From: Bacillota bacterium
Lineage (GTDB): Bacteria > Bacillota > Clostridia > Lachnospirales > Lachnospiraceae
Direction: 5' to 3'
DNA length: 26,590 bases
Assembly (NCBI GenBank): GCA_023415595.1
Contig: JAEZJW010000058.1
Coordinates: 1-26,590, forward strand
Below the pieces are notes generated by a model that did no database searches, was not told where the DNA came from, and saw only the letters and a program-made list of their open reading frames with translations. Shown here piece after piece: positions 15,402-23,910 of the stretch. The position numbers and the translations under genes were made by a program. Positions within the stretch are counted from its first letter, which is position 1; every line of letters starts with the position of its first letter.

Positions 15402-16928
15402 ATGAAGAAAGCGACATTAAAACTGGACCGGGATTTTCCTATTGCTGAGGTAGATAGCCGGATTTTCAGCACATTTATTGAATCGATCAGAAACCTTGTT
15501 TATGGCTGTATCTATAACCCTGAGCATCCCACTGCGGACGAACAGGGATTTCGGAAGGATGTCCTGGAGCTGATGCGTGATTTAAAGTCAACTGCAATCC
15601 GCTATCCAGGAGGAAATCTGGTATCAAACTATCACTGGATGGATGGTATCGGACCCAAGGAGGATCGTCCGGCCCGCTTCGATAAAGCCTGGAAGCAAAT
15701 AGACAGTAATCACATGGGAATCGATGAGTATACCGACTGGGTGAGAAAAGCCGGTTCAGAGCCTATGCTTGCCGTAAATCTCGGAACGGGTACTCCCGAG
15801 GAGGCTTCCTATGAAATCGAGTATACTAATCTGGAGGGCGGAACCCACTTCAGTGATCTGCGTAAGAAATACGGCCATGAGAAACCCCATAATATCAAAA
15901 TGTGGTGTCTTGGCAATGAAATGGACGGAACCTGGCAGATGGGTGAAAAGACAGCGGACGAATATGGACGGATCGCTTATGAAGCAGCAAAACAAATGAG
16001 GACGGTTGATCCGAGTATTGAGCTGGTTGCCTGCGGCAGCTGTGCCAATGATAAATCCCATCCCTCCTTCCCGGAATGGGACCGGGTTGTATTGGAGCAC
16101 TGCTATGATAAGGTGGACTATCTTGCACTGCATCGTTATTATAATTATGATCCGGAAAGTGTGAAAGGAACCGTGTTCCCTTCCCAGTTTACCCCGGAGG
16201 ATCTCCCCTGCATCGCTCAGGATCTGACCTCCTTTATCGATACGGTATGCGCCGCAGCAGATTATGTAAAGGGACTGAAGTACTCCAATAAGACGATTAA
16301 TATCTGTTTTGATGAATGGGGAGTTATGTCCAGTCAGACAGCGAAAGCAGAAGGACTCGACTGGAGCGAACGTAATCCGCCCGAGCCAGGAAAACGTGTT
16401 GAAGGCGCAAATGTGATTGACGCCTGTCTCTTCGGCAGCATCCTAATCGCATTTATGAACCGCTGTGACCGTGTGAAGATTGCCTGCCAATCCATCGTGA
16501 TCGGTAGTGTCATTGGGGTTGATCCGGAGGGAGGCGCCTTCCGTCAGACTACCTTTTATCCGTTTCAGCATGCTGCGACCTATGCCAAGGGTGTTGCACT
16601 TCGTTCCAGCCTTAACAGCCCGATCAAGGACACCGAGCGTTATGGAAAACAACCCTTTGTTCAGACCGCCGGCGTATATGATGAGGAGAGTGGTATGGTA
16701 ACTGTATTCGCTGTAAATCTTGACCTAAGGGAAAGTGTCGAGTTTGATTGTGCGCTTCAATTCCCGCAGGCTGAGTTAATAAAACATATCCAGATGCATG
16801 AGGATCAGCCGCTTGCCATGAATACCTTCAAGAACCCAAACCGTGTAGTTCCCAAGGAAGTTGCGGTTACAGATCAGGTTATACTGCCGCCGTTAAGCTG
16901 GAACGTACTCTGCTACCGTGTGAAATAA
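15402..16928 (+). CDS. GH51 alpha-L-arabinofuranosidase
   Basis: A 508-aa intracellular enzyme with a TIM barrel and C-terminal beta-sandwich, the usual GH51 size. Acid/base is Glu173 in CLGNEMDG and nucleophile Glu305 in FDEWG; the arabinose-binding RYPGGN segment (Arg67, Asn72) is intact. It removes alpha-L-arabinofuranosyl units from arabinoxylan or arabinan oligosaccharides. Oddity: the N-terminal active-site loop, usually FIEHLGRAVYGGIY, reads FIESIRNLVYGCIY here (residues 25-38), keeping Glu27 but replacing the following His and Gly. Start ATG follows GAAAGGAAG at a slightly long spacing. It lies after GH95 without a terminator and ends at a strong terminator, so it is probably the last gene of the esterase operon. 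Confidence 0.93.
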   Translation: MKKATLKLDRDFPIAEVDSRIFSTFIESIRNLVYGCIYNPEHPTADEQGFRKDVLELMRDLKSTAIRYPGGNLVSNYHWMDGIGPKEDRPARFDKAWKQIDSNHMGIDEYTDWVRKAGSEPMLAVNLGTGTPEEASYEIEYTNLEGGTHFSDLRKKYGHEKPHNIKMWCLGNEMDGTWQMGEKTADEYGRIAYEAAKQMRTVDPSIELVACGSCANDKSHPSFPEWDRVVLEHCYDKVDYLALHRYYNYDPESVKGTVFPSQFTPEDLPCIAQDLTSFIDTVCAAADYVKGLKYSNKTINICFDEWGVMSSQTAKAEGLDWSERNPPEPGKRVEGANVIDACLFGSILIAFMNRCDRVKIACQSIVIGSVIGVDPEGGAFRQTTFYPFQHAATYAKGVALRSSLNSPIKDTERYGKQPFVQTAGVYDEESGMVTVFAVNLDLRESVEFDCALQFPQAELIKHIQMHEDQPLAMNTFKNPNRVVPKEVAVTDQVILPPLSWNVLCYRVK

Positions 16929-16961
16929 CTTATATAATAGTGCATTTTGCCCCCTCCTACT

Positions 16962-17016
16962 GGGGCTGCTGCTATAGCCGTCTAATGATGTCGGTAAAGC
17001 AGCAGCTCCAATTTTT
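16962..17016 (+). terminator. Terminator after GH51
   Basis: GGGGCTGCTGCT (16962-16973) pairs with AGCAGCAGCTCC (16998-17009) over 12 bp with one G-U pair, followed by AATTTTT. Confidence 0.85.
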
Positions 17017-17024
17017 AAGAACTA

Positions 17025-17076
17025 TTGACAAGGATACAAGAAACCATTTATAATTGCTAAAACGAAGAAGCAAATT
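17025..17076 (+). promoter_or_regulatory. Promoter and LacI-type operator of the MFS gene
   Basis: TTGACA (17025-17030) and TATAAT (17049-17054), spacer 18. Overlapping the -10 and start point is TTGCT-AAAACGAAGA-AGCAA (17054-17073), an inverted repeat nearly identical in sequence and position to the site at 19492-19514. This arrangement indicates repression by a shared LacI-type regulator. Confidence 0.7.
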
Positions 17077-17098
17077 AAGTATAGAATTGAGGTACCTC

Positions 17099-18277
17099 AT
17101 GAAGAAAAAAGAAGTAACGAATACTCTATGGAATAAGTCCTTTATCTATTTGATCCTGATCAGTCTGTTTTCAGCGATGAGCTTTAATATGGTCTATGTT
17201 ATGATCTCAAATTATGCGATCAAGATCAATGATTCCTTAGCTATCGCCGGAATGATATCCGGAATATTTTCAATATCCGCATTGCTGGTCCGTCCGATTG
17301 CGGGAAGATCAGTAGATATCTTCAATAAAAGGAATCTGTGTATCTTAGCCAATCTCCTAATGGGGCTGGCTGTTTTCGGTTATGCGTTCACCGATCAGAT
17401 ACCAATGTTATTTTTTTTACGGATTCTTCATGGGTTTGCATTCGGTCTCAGCAGTACGGCTAATATTGCACTGGTATCGGAATTTATTCCGAAGGAGAGG
17501 CTGGGGGAAGGAATCGGCTTATATGGGATCGGTCAGGTAATCGCTCAGGTCATCGGACCTAATCTGGGGGTATACATTTCGGATGAATTGGGCTTTCAGC
17601 CTCTGTTCCTCTTAATAGCAGCCCTTTCCTTTATTGCAGGGATATTGCTACTTTTCTTTCCTTATCCGAAGACCGTCAGAAACAAAGATGAAAACAGCAA
17701 CAGAACAAAGCTCACAGTTGATTCCCTGATTGCGAAGGAAGTAATCGCATATGCAATCGTTGGTGGTATGTTTTCCTTCGGTAACGGAGTCATCAGTTCC
17801 TTTTTGATCTTATTAGCCAAGGAGAGGCAGATAACAAACGCCGGTCTCTTTTTCTCCGTAGGGGCACTAGTACTTTTTGCGATTCGTCTGTTCATCGGAC
17901 GCATCGTCGATCGGCAGGGACTTACACTGATAGTTAATATATCATTATTGATTACTGCAATCTCCATGGTGATGATTGGAGCTGCGCCTGTTTTAAGCTG
18001 GCTGATCTTAGCCTCTGCGTTAAAATCCCTGGGACAGGGAACAGGACAGATCTCGCTTCAGACAGAATGCATCAAACGGGTGGATCCGAGCAGGATTGGT
18101 GTTGCTACGAGTACCTTTTACATCGGAGCTGATATCGGTCAGGGCCTTGGACCTATTCTGGGCGGAGAACTATCAGAACGCTACAGCTATATGGTGATGT
18201 ATCTTACCTGTGCGGCTCTGATGATCATTACGATGGTTTTCTTTAATATCTATCAGAAGAAGAGAAAATCCTGTTAA
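17099..18277 (+). CDS. MFS transporter (DHA1/AraJ-like efflux permease)
   Basis: About 393 aa with twelve predicted membrane helices. The loop after helix 2 carries the MFS signature as GRSVDIFNKRN and the second half repeats it as GRIVDRQG. The overall pattern resembles drug- or sugar-efflux (DHA1, arabinose efflux AraJ-like) permeases more than oligosaccharide symporters. I take the ATG at 17099, which follows a GAGG; the frame extends back to a TTG at 17054, but that lies in the promoter and operator. It shares its operator with the secreted esterase gene, so it may export or import a product of that enzyme, such as a mono-sugar or an aromatic acid (inference). It is followed after 75 bases by a LacI-type regulator. 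Confidence 0.88.
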   Translation: MKKKEVTNTLWNKSFIYLILISLFSAMSFNMVYVMISNYAIKINDSLAIAGMISGIFSISALLVRPIAGRSVDIFNKRNLCILANLLMGLAVFGYAFTDQIPMLFFLRILHGFAFGLSSTANIALVSEFIPKERLGEGIGLYGIGQVIAQVIGPNLGVYISDELGFQPLFLLIAALSFIAGILLLFFPYPKTVRNKDENSNRTKLTVDSLIAKEVIAYAIVGGMFSFGNGVISSFLILLAKERQITNAGLFFSVGALVLFAIRLFIGRIVDRQGLTLIVNISLLITAISMVMIGAAPVLSWLILASALKSLGQGTGQISLQTECIKRVDPSRIGVATSTFYIGADIGQGLGPILGGELSERYSYMVMYLTCAALMIITMVFFNIYQKKRKSC

Positions 18278-18292
18278 ATACCTATGTTATGA

Positions 18293-18321
18293 TTGACATA
18301 CAAAAAAACATATCCTACTAT
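18293..18321 (+). promoter_or_regulatory. Promoter of second LacI-type regulator
   Basis: TTGACA (18293-18298) and TACTAT (18316-18321) with an ideal 17-base spacer. No copy of the GCTAAAACGAA operator is found here. There is no terminator after the MFS gene, so read-through is also possible. Confidence 0.7.
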
Positions 18322-18352
18322 AAAGCTAAGCCAGTCATATAGGAGGATAACG

Positions 18353-19402
18353 ATGGAAAAGAAAAAGAGTACTGCAACGGTACAAATTAAGCAAATTGCA
18401 GAAAAGCTTGGTGTATCTGCCGGAACGGTTTCTATCGTTTTGAACGGACGGGGAGATCAGATGAGAATCTCGCAGTCGACGCAAAAGCGTGTTCAGGATT
18501 TGGCGAAGGAGTTAAATTATCAGCCGAACATCTATGCCCGCCGCCTCAGAAAATCCGCTGAAGAGGAAGCACCTTATATTATTGCTGTATTTTGGAGAGA
18601 AGAATACCTGGATGACCTGTTGGCACGATTCCTGAAGGGATTGTACCATACCATTAAGAAGCATAGCTTGAATGTTGAGCTGATATTACAGCCCTATGAT
18701 TTCGGCAATCTTGAAATCCATCACCACTTCTTAAACAGCAATCACTTTAACGGAGCGATTATCGGGGGAATATCAAATGAAGACCAGCTCTATCTGGAAC
18801 AGAATGAATTTGATATCCCGATCGTATTGGTCGGAAGAAACACGAAGAAGTATAACAGTGTGCTGATTGATTATTATGAGGCCGGGGCTACCTGTGCGAG
18901 TTTATTCTCTGTCAGGAAGCATAAGGCAGCAGGATTGATCGGTTTGTCTACGAGGGGAAAATCAGTTCAGCTCATAGAGCTGGCTTTTAAAGAGACCTGT
19001 AAGGAGAAGGGGATTCATATGGATCCCGGCCATACCTCCTATTGTGAGGAACGCAACTTTGCCTGCGGCTATGAGTCGGGAATGAAGATCCTGTCGAATG
19101 AAAATAAGCCGACGGCTATTTTTGTCATGGACGCAAGAAATGCTGTAGGTGTATTGAAGGCCTGCAAAACAGCAGGACTGAATGTACCGAAGGATATTGA
19201 GATTCTGGTTTTCGGTGAAAATGAGTTTTTCAGCTTTTCGGATCCAACGATTACAACCATACAACAGCCGATGGAACAATTTGCCGAAGACTCTTTGAAC
19301 ATGATATTATTGTCGATTAAAAATAAAGTGGACATTCCCATGGTTCGGGAGCTCTCTCCGATTTTTAATTTCAGGGAAAGCTGCGGAGGCTTTCAGGATT
19401 AG
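18353..19402 (+). CDS. LacI-family transcriptional regulator (second)
   Basis: A 349-aa regulator. The ATG at 18353 follows TAGGAGG; the frame extends upstream into the promoter, which rules out the earlier TTG. The N-terminal HTH reads IKQIAEKLGVSAGTVSIVLNG, followed by the hinge (YQPNIYARRLRKS) and a divergent periplasmic-binding-protein-like effector domain (FNGAIIGG, IPIVLVGRN, IEILVFGENEF). It sits between two genes whose promoters carry the same operator (MFS and CBM9-esterase), so it is the best candidate repressor for both. The effector domain keeps LacI-type layout but is not close to well-known members; the ligand cannot be named. Confidence 0.91.
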   Translation: MEKKKSTATVQIKQIAEKLGVSAGTVSIVLNGRGDQMRISQSTQKRVQDLAKELNYQPNIYARRLRKSAEEEAPYIIAVFWREEYLDDLLARFLKGLYHTIKKHSLNVELILQPYDFGNLEIHHHFLNSNHFNGAIIGGISNEDQLYLEQNEFDIPIVLVGRNTKKYNSVLIDYYEAGATCASLFSVRKHKAAGLIGLSTRGKSVQLIELAFKETCKEKGIHMDPGHTSYCEERNFACGYESGMKILSNENKPTAIFVMDARNAVGVLKACKTAGLNVPKDIEILVFGENEFFSFSDPTITTIQQPMEQFAEDSLNMILLSIKNKVDIPMVRELSPIFNFRESCGGFQD

Positions 19403-19455
19403 AAAATATATGTTTAGAAAAATTTAGTATTATTAGTAAAATAAAGAAAGAAATA

Positions 19456-19514
19456 TTGACATTCCTTCTAGAATAAGATAAAATTGCTTTATTAGCTAAA
19501 ACGAAATAGCAAAA
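19456..19514 (+). promoter_or_regulatory. Promoter and LacI-type operator of the CBM9-esterase gene
   Basis: TTGACA (19456-19461) and TAAAAT (19479-19484), spacer 17. The inverted repeat GCTA-AAACGAAA-TAGC (19495-19510), flanked by TT and AA, begins at about the start point and ends against the AGGAGG ribosome site. It shares GCTAAAACGAA and AGCAAA with 17057-17074. Confidence 0.72.
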
Positions 19515-19530
19515 GGAGGAGTCATTTCAG

Positions 19531-21342
19531 ATGAAACAGAAAAAGATGTTTTTCAAACGTTTTATTATGATGTTGTCTATCGCAGCAATGGTACTTCCGA
19601 ACGTATCTGGTTCGTGGTCCGAAGCATCGGCTGCTGAAAAGAAAAATTCATCCTCGGCACCGGCAAAGGTATCGGTAGATAAGAAGGGTTTCGATTCTAA
19701 GGGTAGAATGGTTGCATATTTCGGATCCCCTGTGATTGATGGTAAAGTGGATAAGGTTTGGAGCTCCGCACAAACAGTCACTCCGAAATACATAACAAGT
19801 AATTTGAAAACATCAGCTACGTTTAAAGCTTTATGGGATGATAATGCCCTATACATCCTTGCGACCGTAAAGGATAGTGATTTATCCGTGCAGTCCGGTA
19901 CTCCTTATATGCAGGATTCCTTTGAGATCTTCCTGGATGAGAATAACGATAAGACACAGGAATACGGCGTGGATGATCTGCATTTCCGGGTAAATTATGA
20001 AAATGCCCAGACGGTCGACAGCGGAGATAAGGACAGGTTCTATACCAGTGCAAGTAAAGTGAAGGGCGGTTATGTAATTGAGACAAGAGTTGCACTAAAA
20101 TCAAAGCCGGCTAATAAAAAGGTACTGGGTATTGAACTGCAGATAAATGATGCAAAGGGAACGAACAGAGCAGGTACCGTTAATGTTTTCGATTCCACAG
20201 GCAGCGCCTGGAATGATGCGAGAAAATTCGGTGAGGTGTTATTGACCGGCAAGGCTAAGGGTGCTAAGAGCGGCCTGAATCCCTATGATCTGATGACTAT
20301 GATCAGAAGTGCAAAGGAAATGGATCTTACAAGATATACCAATCCGGAAGTTTTAACAGACGCGATTAAAACTGCAGAGAAGGTTCTGAAAGACAAAAAG
20401 GCAACCCAGACTAAAATAGATGAGCAAATTAAGGCTTTACAGGCTGCAATCGGTAAGCTAACACTGACTGAGGAAGCTGCTAATGTGAAGGAATTTAAAG
20501 TGGTGCCGGTGGAATATAAAGCTGAGAGCAAGTATCCGGGCACCATTGAAAGCCTTGGATATAAAGCGGATAATTTAAAGAACGGAAAAGATGATAAGAA
20601 GCTGAATGTATATCTCCCCTACGGCTATGACGCAGAGGATAAGACCAAGAAGTACAATATTCTATATCTGATGCACGGCGGCGGAGAGAATGAGAACCTT
20701 CTCTTCGGTGGACCCGGTCAGAGTAAGGAACTGAAGAAAATCTTAGATAATATGATCGCGAACGGTGATATTGAACCGATGATCGTGGTTACACCCACCT
20801 TCAATGGCGGAAAGAATGATACAGCATTATTCCATGAGGAATTGGTTCAAGAGATTATTCCTTTAGTAGAAACGAAATACAATACCTATTTGGCATCCTC
20901 ATCTCCCGCGGATATGAAGGCTTCCAGAGAGCATAGGGCTTTCGGCGGTTTCTCCATGGGATCGGTTACTACCTGGTATACCTTTATCAATTGCCTGGAT
21001 TACTTTAAGTACTATATGCCGTTAAGCGGTGACTGCTGGGCATTGGGTCAGGCTGTCGGAAGTACCAAGGCAAAGGAAACTGCAGAGTATCTGGCAAAGG
21101 TTGCGAAGGATGCCGGATACGGAACGAAGGATTATTATCTGTTCTGTGCAACAGGCAGCGCAGATATTGCCTATCCTAACATGAAACCACAGATCGATGC
21201 TATGATGAAACTAAAAGATAGCTTTATCTATTCGGCAGACACCGAAAAAGGTAACTTCTATTTTATCGTGAGCGATGGCGGAACACATGCCTGGAACTGG
21301 GTAAATCAATATATTTATGATATTTTGCCGGATTTGTTTTAG
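19531..21342 (+). CDS. Secreted CBM9 - helical linker - CE1 esterase (feruloyl/acetyl-xylan esterase-like)
   Basis: A 603-aa exported enzyme. The signal peptide is residues 1-34, with KR-rich start, hydrophobic core and cleavage near ASA-A. Residues about 60-240 are a family 9 carbohydrate-binding module (VIDGKVDKVW; LWDDNALYILATVKD; QDSFEIFLD), known from xylanases for binding xylan or cellulose ends. Residues about 250-312 are a helical FIVAR-like repeat. Residues about 325-603 are an alpha/beta-hydrolase of the CE1 type: Ser475 in GFSMGS, probable Asp545 and His586 (GGTHAW); NVYLPYGYD and LMHGGG are typical. The sixth motif residue is Ser instead of the usual Gly. It would release ferulate or acetate from arabinoxylan outside the cell. 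It lacks a sortase motif or S-layer domain, so it is probably freely secreted. Confidence 0.9.
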   Translation: MKQKKMFFKRFIMMLSIAAMVLPNVSGSWSEASAAEKKNSSSAPAKVSVDKKGFDSKGRMVAYFGSPVIDGKVDKVWSSAQTVTPKYITSNLKTSATFKALWDDNALYILATVKDSDLSVQSGTPYMQDSFEIFLDENNDKTQEYGVDDLHFRVNYENAQTVDSGDKDRFYTSASKVKGGYVIETRVALKSKPANKKVLGIELQINDAKGTNRAGTVNVFDSTGSAWNDARKFGEVLLTGKAKGAKSGLNPYDLMTMIRSAKEMDLTRYTNPEVLTDAIKTAEKVLKDKKATQTKIDEQIKALQAAIGKLTLTEEAANVKEFKVVPVEYKAESKYPGTIESLGYKADNLKNGKDDKKLNVYLPYGYDAEDKTKKYNILYLMHGGGENENLLFGGPGQSKELKKILDNMIANGDIEPMIVVTPTFNGGKNDTALFHEELVQEIIPLVETKYNTYLASSSPADMKASREHRAFGGFSMGSVTTWYTFINCLDYFKYYMPLSGDCWALGQAVGSTKAKETAEYLAKVAKDAGYGTKDYYLFCATGSADIAYPNMKPQIDAMMKLKDSFIYSADTEKGNFYFIVSDGGTHAWNWVNQYIYDILPDLF

Positions 21343-21431
21343 AACCGGATCAAACATATCATATACAGCTCCGTTTTCAATGGAATAAGAAAATGGGGAC
21401 ATCTTAAAACTTGCTGATACGTTTTATGTTT

Positions 21432-21476
21432 AAAAAGGAATTCCGATATGGTATATTATTATCGGAGTTCCTTTTT
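21432..21476 (+). terminator. Terminator after the CBM9-esterase gene
   Basis: A 16-bp stem with one T-G position: AAAAAGGAATTCCGAT (21432-21447) with ATCGGAGTTCCTTTTT (21461-21476), ending in T5. Confidence 0.88.
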
Positions 21477-21531
21477 ATAAGTACAGGATTAACATATATA
21501 AAATAAATATGAACGGAAAGGAATATGAACC

Positions 21532-22332
21532 ATGTCTGTTGTAAACGTAACGTTCCACTCCTGGTCCCTAAGGCGTAATGTAAGCTTCTGCGCCTACCTG
21601 CCTGAGAATAGGACTGAAGCTCCTTCGAGCAATTCGGAAAATCCCAGCAGAGAGTTAAAAACCTTGTATATGCTTCACGGGTATGGCGGTGATTGCCATG
21701 ATTATCTTCAGATCCAGGAGCTTAAGAATCTGTCGGATAGTTACAAGTTAGCATTGATTTACCCGAGCGGAGAGAATTCCTTTTATCTGGATGGAATAGA
21801 TAAGAGCGAGAATATGAGCTTGTTTATCGGGAAAGAACTTGTCGAGGTAACCAGAAATATGTTCCGGCTATCCGGAAAACGGGAAGATACCTTTATCGGA
21901 GGACTTTCCATGGGAGGTTATGGAGCGATGATTAACGGACTAAGATATTCGGATACCTTCTCCAGGATCATCAGCTTATCAGGTGCTTATATCGAGGCGA
22001 ATATTGCTGATAAGGGTGAATTTATACCGGATCAGGTTTCGGATGCTGCATATCAGAACAAGATTTTTGGGGATCCGAAGAATCTGAGATTCTCGGACAA
22101 GGATCCGAGATACTGCATGGAGGAACTGAAAAAGTCAGGAAATAAGATCCCTGATATCTATTTTGTTTGCGGCGAAAATGATTTTCTCATAGAATCAAAC
22201 AGGAAGCTGCATAACTTTATGCAGGAAAATGGGGTAGCACATTATTACGAAGAGGGCGATGGAGTTCATGACTGGATCTATTGGAGAAAGCATTTAGAGC
22301 CCTCAATAAAATGGACATTGGAGGAGAGATAG
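21532..22332 (+). CDS. Cytoplasmic CE1-like esterase (tributyrin-esterase/EstA type)
   Basis: A 266-aa alpha/beta-hydrolase without a signal peptide. Triad: Ser126 in GGLSMGGYGA, Asp217 in GENDFLI and His246 in GVHDW. The YMLHGYGGD segment forms the oxyanion loop. It belongs to the esterase-D/tributyrin esterase branch that includes intracellular acetyl- and feruloyl-oligosaccharide esterases. AAGGA precedes the ATG. GH43 follows after 4 bases, so the two form an operon and probably deacylate and then cleave the same imported oligosaccharide. It lies after a terminator and has no clear -35, only a TATAAAAT stretch, so its promoter is unclear. Substrate is inferred. Confidence 0.87.
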   Translation: MSVVNVTFHSWSLRRNVSFCAYLPENRTEAPSSNSENPSRELKTLYMLHGYGGDCHDYLQIQELKNLSDSYKLALIYPSGENSFYLDGIDKSENMSLFIGKELVEVTRNMFRLSGKREDTFIGGLSMGGYGAMINGLRYSDTFSRIISLSGAYIEANIADKGEFIPDQVSDAAYQNKIFGDPKNLRFSDKDPRYCMEELKKSGNKIPDIYFVCGENDFLIESNRKLHNFMQENGVAHYYEEGDGVHDWIYWRKHLEPSIKWTLEER

Positions 22333-22336
22333 GAAC

Positions 22337-23737
22337 ATGAAAAAACAAGCGTTTAATCCTTATTTACCATCCTGGGAATACATACCGGATGGAGAACCCC
22401 ATGTATTTGACGGCAGAGTTTATGTATACGGGTCCCATGACTTATATAACGGACATGTATTCTGTCTTGGGGATTATGTATGCTGGTCAGCTCCGACAGA
22501 GGATCTTAGTGATTGGAGATATGAAGGGGTAATCTATCCGAAGACCGCTGATCCCTTGAACAAGCAGGGGAAGATGTGTCTGTATGCACCGGATGTGGTT
22601 CAGGGACCGGATGGGAGATACTATCTGTACTACGTGCTGGACAAGGTGTCCGTTGTTTCGGTAGCTGTCTGTGACAGCCCGGCCGGAGCCTATGAATTTT
22701 ATGGCTACGTTCATTACGAGGATGGTACCAGACTGGGAGAAAAACAAGGCGATCAGCCCCAGTTTGATCCGGCAGTTATTCGGGAAGGAGATAAGGTCTA
22801 TCTATACACCGGCTTCTGCTCAAGGGAGGACAAATCAAGGAATGGAGCAATGGCAACCGTTCTCGGACCGGATATGCTTACCGTAATTGAAGCTCCAGTT
22901 TTTGTGGTACCGAGTGCACCCTACAGCAAGGGAAGCGGATTTGAAGGCTATGAATTTTTTGAGGCTCCTTCCATCAGAAAGAGGGGGGACACCTACTACT
23001 TTATTTACTCCTCTGTAGCCATGCATGAACTGTGTTATGCTACAAGCAAAAGCCCAACCAAGGATTTTGTCTACCGCGGAGTGATTGTAAGTAACTGTGA
23101 TCTTCATATAGACTCTTTCAAACCGGCAAATAAGCCTATGGCTTATGGTGCGAATAATCACGGCGGAATCGTTGAAGTCAATGGAGAATGGTATATTTTC
23201 TATCATAGACATACCAACGGCACCTGGTACTCAAGACAGGGGTGTGCAGAGCGGCTGACACTTCTGCCGGATGGTACGATTCCACAGGTTGAAATGACCT
23301 CCTGCGGTTTGAATCATGGCCCTCTGAAGGGTGTAGGAGAATACCCGGCCTATATTGCCTGTCACCTGTTTACCAACGAGGATTCGATCTATGTCGGAGG
23401 CGACCGGTTTCCTAAGATCATGCAGGAGGGAAGGGATGGGGACGAAGAACCCGGATATATAGCAAATATCACTGATTCTGCTACTGCAGGCTTTAAATAT
23501 TTTGATTGTCAGGGTGTGAAAAGGATTAAGATCAAAGTTCGCGGCTATGCTAACGGGACCTTCCAGGTAAAAACCTCCTGGGATGGCCCGGTATTAGCTT
23601 TAATCCCGGTCGGCTTTACTAACGTATGGGAAGAGTATTCTTCTGATATTGAGATTGAAGACGGAGTTCATTCCATCTATCTGACGTATACCGGTGGGGG
23701 TAACGCAAGTTTACTTTCCTTCTCTCTGGAAGTATAA
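22337..23737 (+). CDS. GH43 glycosidase (beta-xylosidase/alpha-L-arabinofuranosidase) with C-terminal CBM6-like domain
   Basis: A 466-aa cytoplasmic enzyme. Residues 1-320 form the five-bladed propeller with the GH43 triad Asp18 (EYIPDGEP), Asp144 (QFDPAVI) and Glu209 (FFEAPSI); NNHGG at 273-277 is also typical. Residues about 335-466 form a beta-sandwich resembling CBM6 (GYIANITDSATAGFKYFD). GH43 includes beta-xylosidases and alpha-L-arabinofuranosidases and often both activities; the subfamily cannot be set by eye. It is tightly linked to the upstream esterase and closes the operon at a strong terminator. Substrate is likely arabinoxylo-oligosaccharide. Confidence 0.9.
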   Translation: MKKQAFNPYLPSWEYIPDGEPHVFDGRVYVYGSHDLYNGHVFCLGDYVCWSAPTEDLSDWRYEGVIYPKTADPLNKQGKMCLYAPDVVQGPDGRYYLYYVLDKVSVVSVAVCDSPAGAYEFYGYVHYEDGTRLGEKQGDQPQFDPAVIREGDKVYLYTGFCSREDKSRNGAMATVLGPDMLTVIEAPVFVVPSAPYSKGSGFEGYEFFEAPSIRKRGDTYYFIYSSVAMHELCYATSKSPTKDFVYRGVIVSNCDLHIDSFKPANKPMAYGANNHGGIVEVNGEWYIFYHRHTNGTWYSRQGCAERLTLLPDGTIPQVEMTSCGLNHGPLKGVGEYPAYIACHLFTNEDSIYVGGDRFPKIMQEGRDGDEEPGYIANITDSATAGFKYFDCQGVKRIKIKVRGYANGTFQVKTSWDGPVLALIPVGFTNVWEEYSSDIEIEDGVHSIYLTYTGGGNASLLSFSLEV

Positions 23738-23780
23738 CAGATTTACGTCTCTGACGGACGGGAAATAAGAATATAATACT

Positions 23781-23808
23781 AGCCGGGAGGCTTAACTCCC
23801 GGCTTTTT
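23781..23808 (+). terminator. Terminator after GH43
   Basis: AGCCGGGAG (23781-23789) and CTCCCGGCT (23796-23804) form a perfect 9-bp stem with a 6-base loop, followed by T4. Confidence 0.9.
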
Positions 23809-23880
23809 ACGCATTTTTTTATCTATGATAAAAGGATACCGCATCCTGTGCACATTCTTTTATAGAAATGGGAAAATTAG

Positions 23881-23910
23881 TTGAAATATGGTGCTGAATA
23901 ATGATAGAAT
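23881..23910 (+). promoter_or_regulatory. Promoter of the sensor kinase/response regulator pair
   Basis: TTGAAA (23881-23886) and TAGAAT (23905-23910), spacer 18. It overlaps an upstream in-frame ATG at 23888, supporting the later kinase start. No other gene is visible in 23738-23992. Confidence 0.6.

Noticed and set aside
6613..21508. TAAAATAAA shared upstream of GH127 (6622-6613), GH27 (9890-9881) and the CE1 esterase (21499-21508)
   Set aside because: The element is purely A/T and expected by chance in AT-rich promoter regions; no symmetry or fixed spacing supports it.
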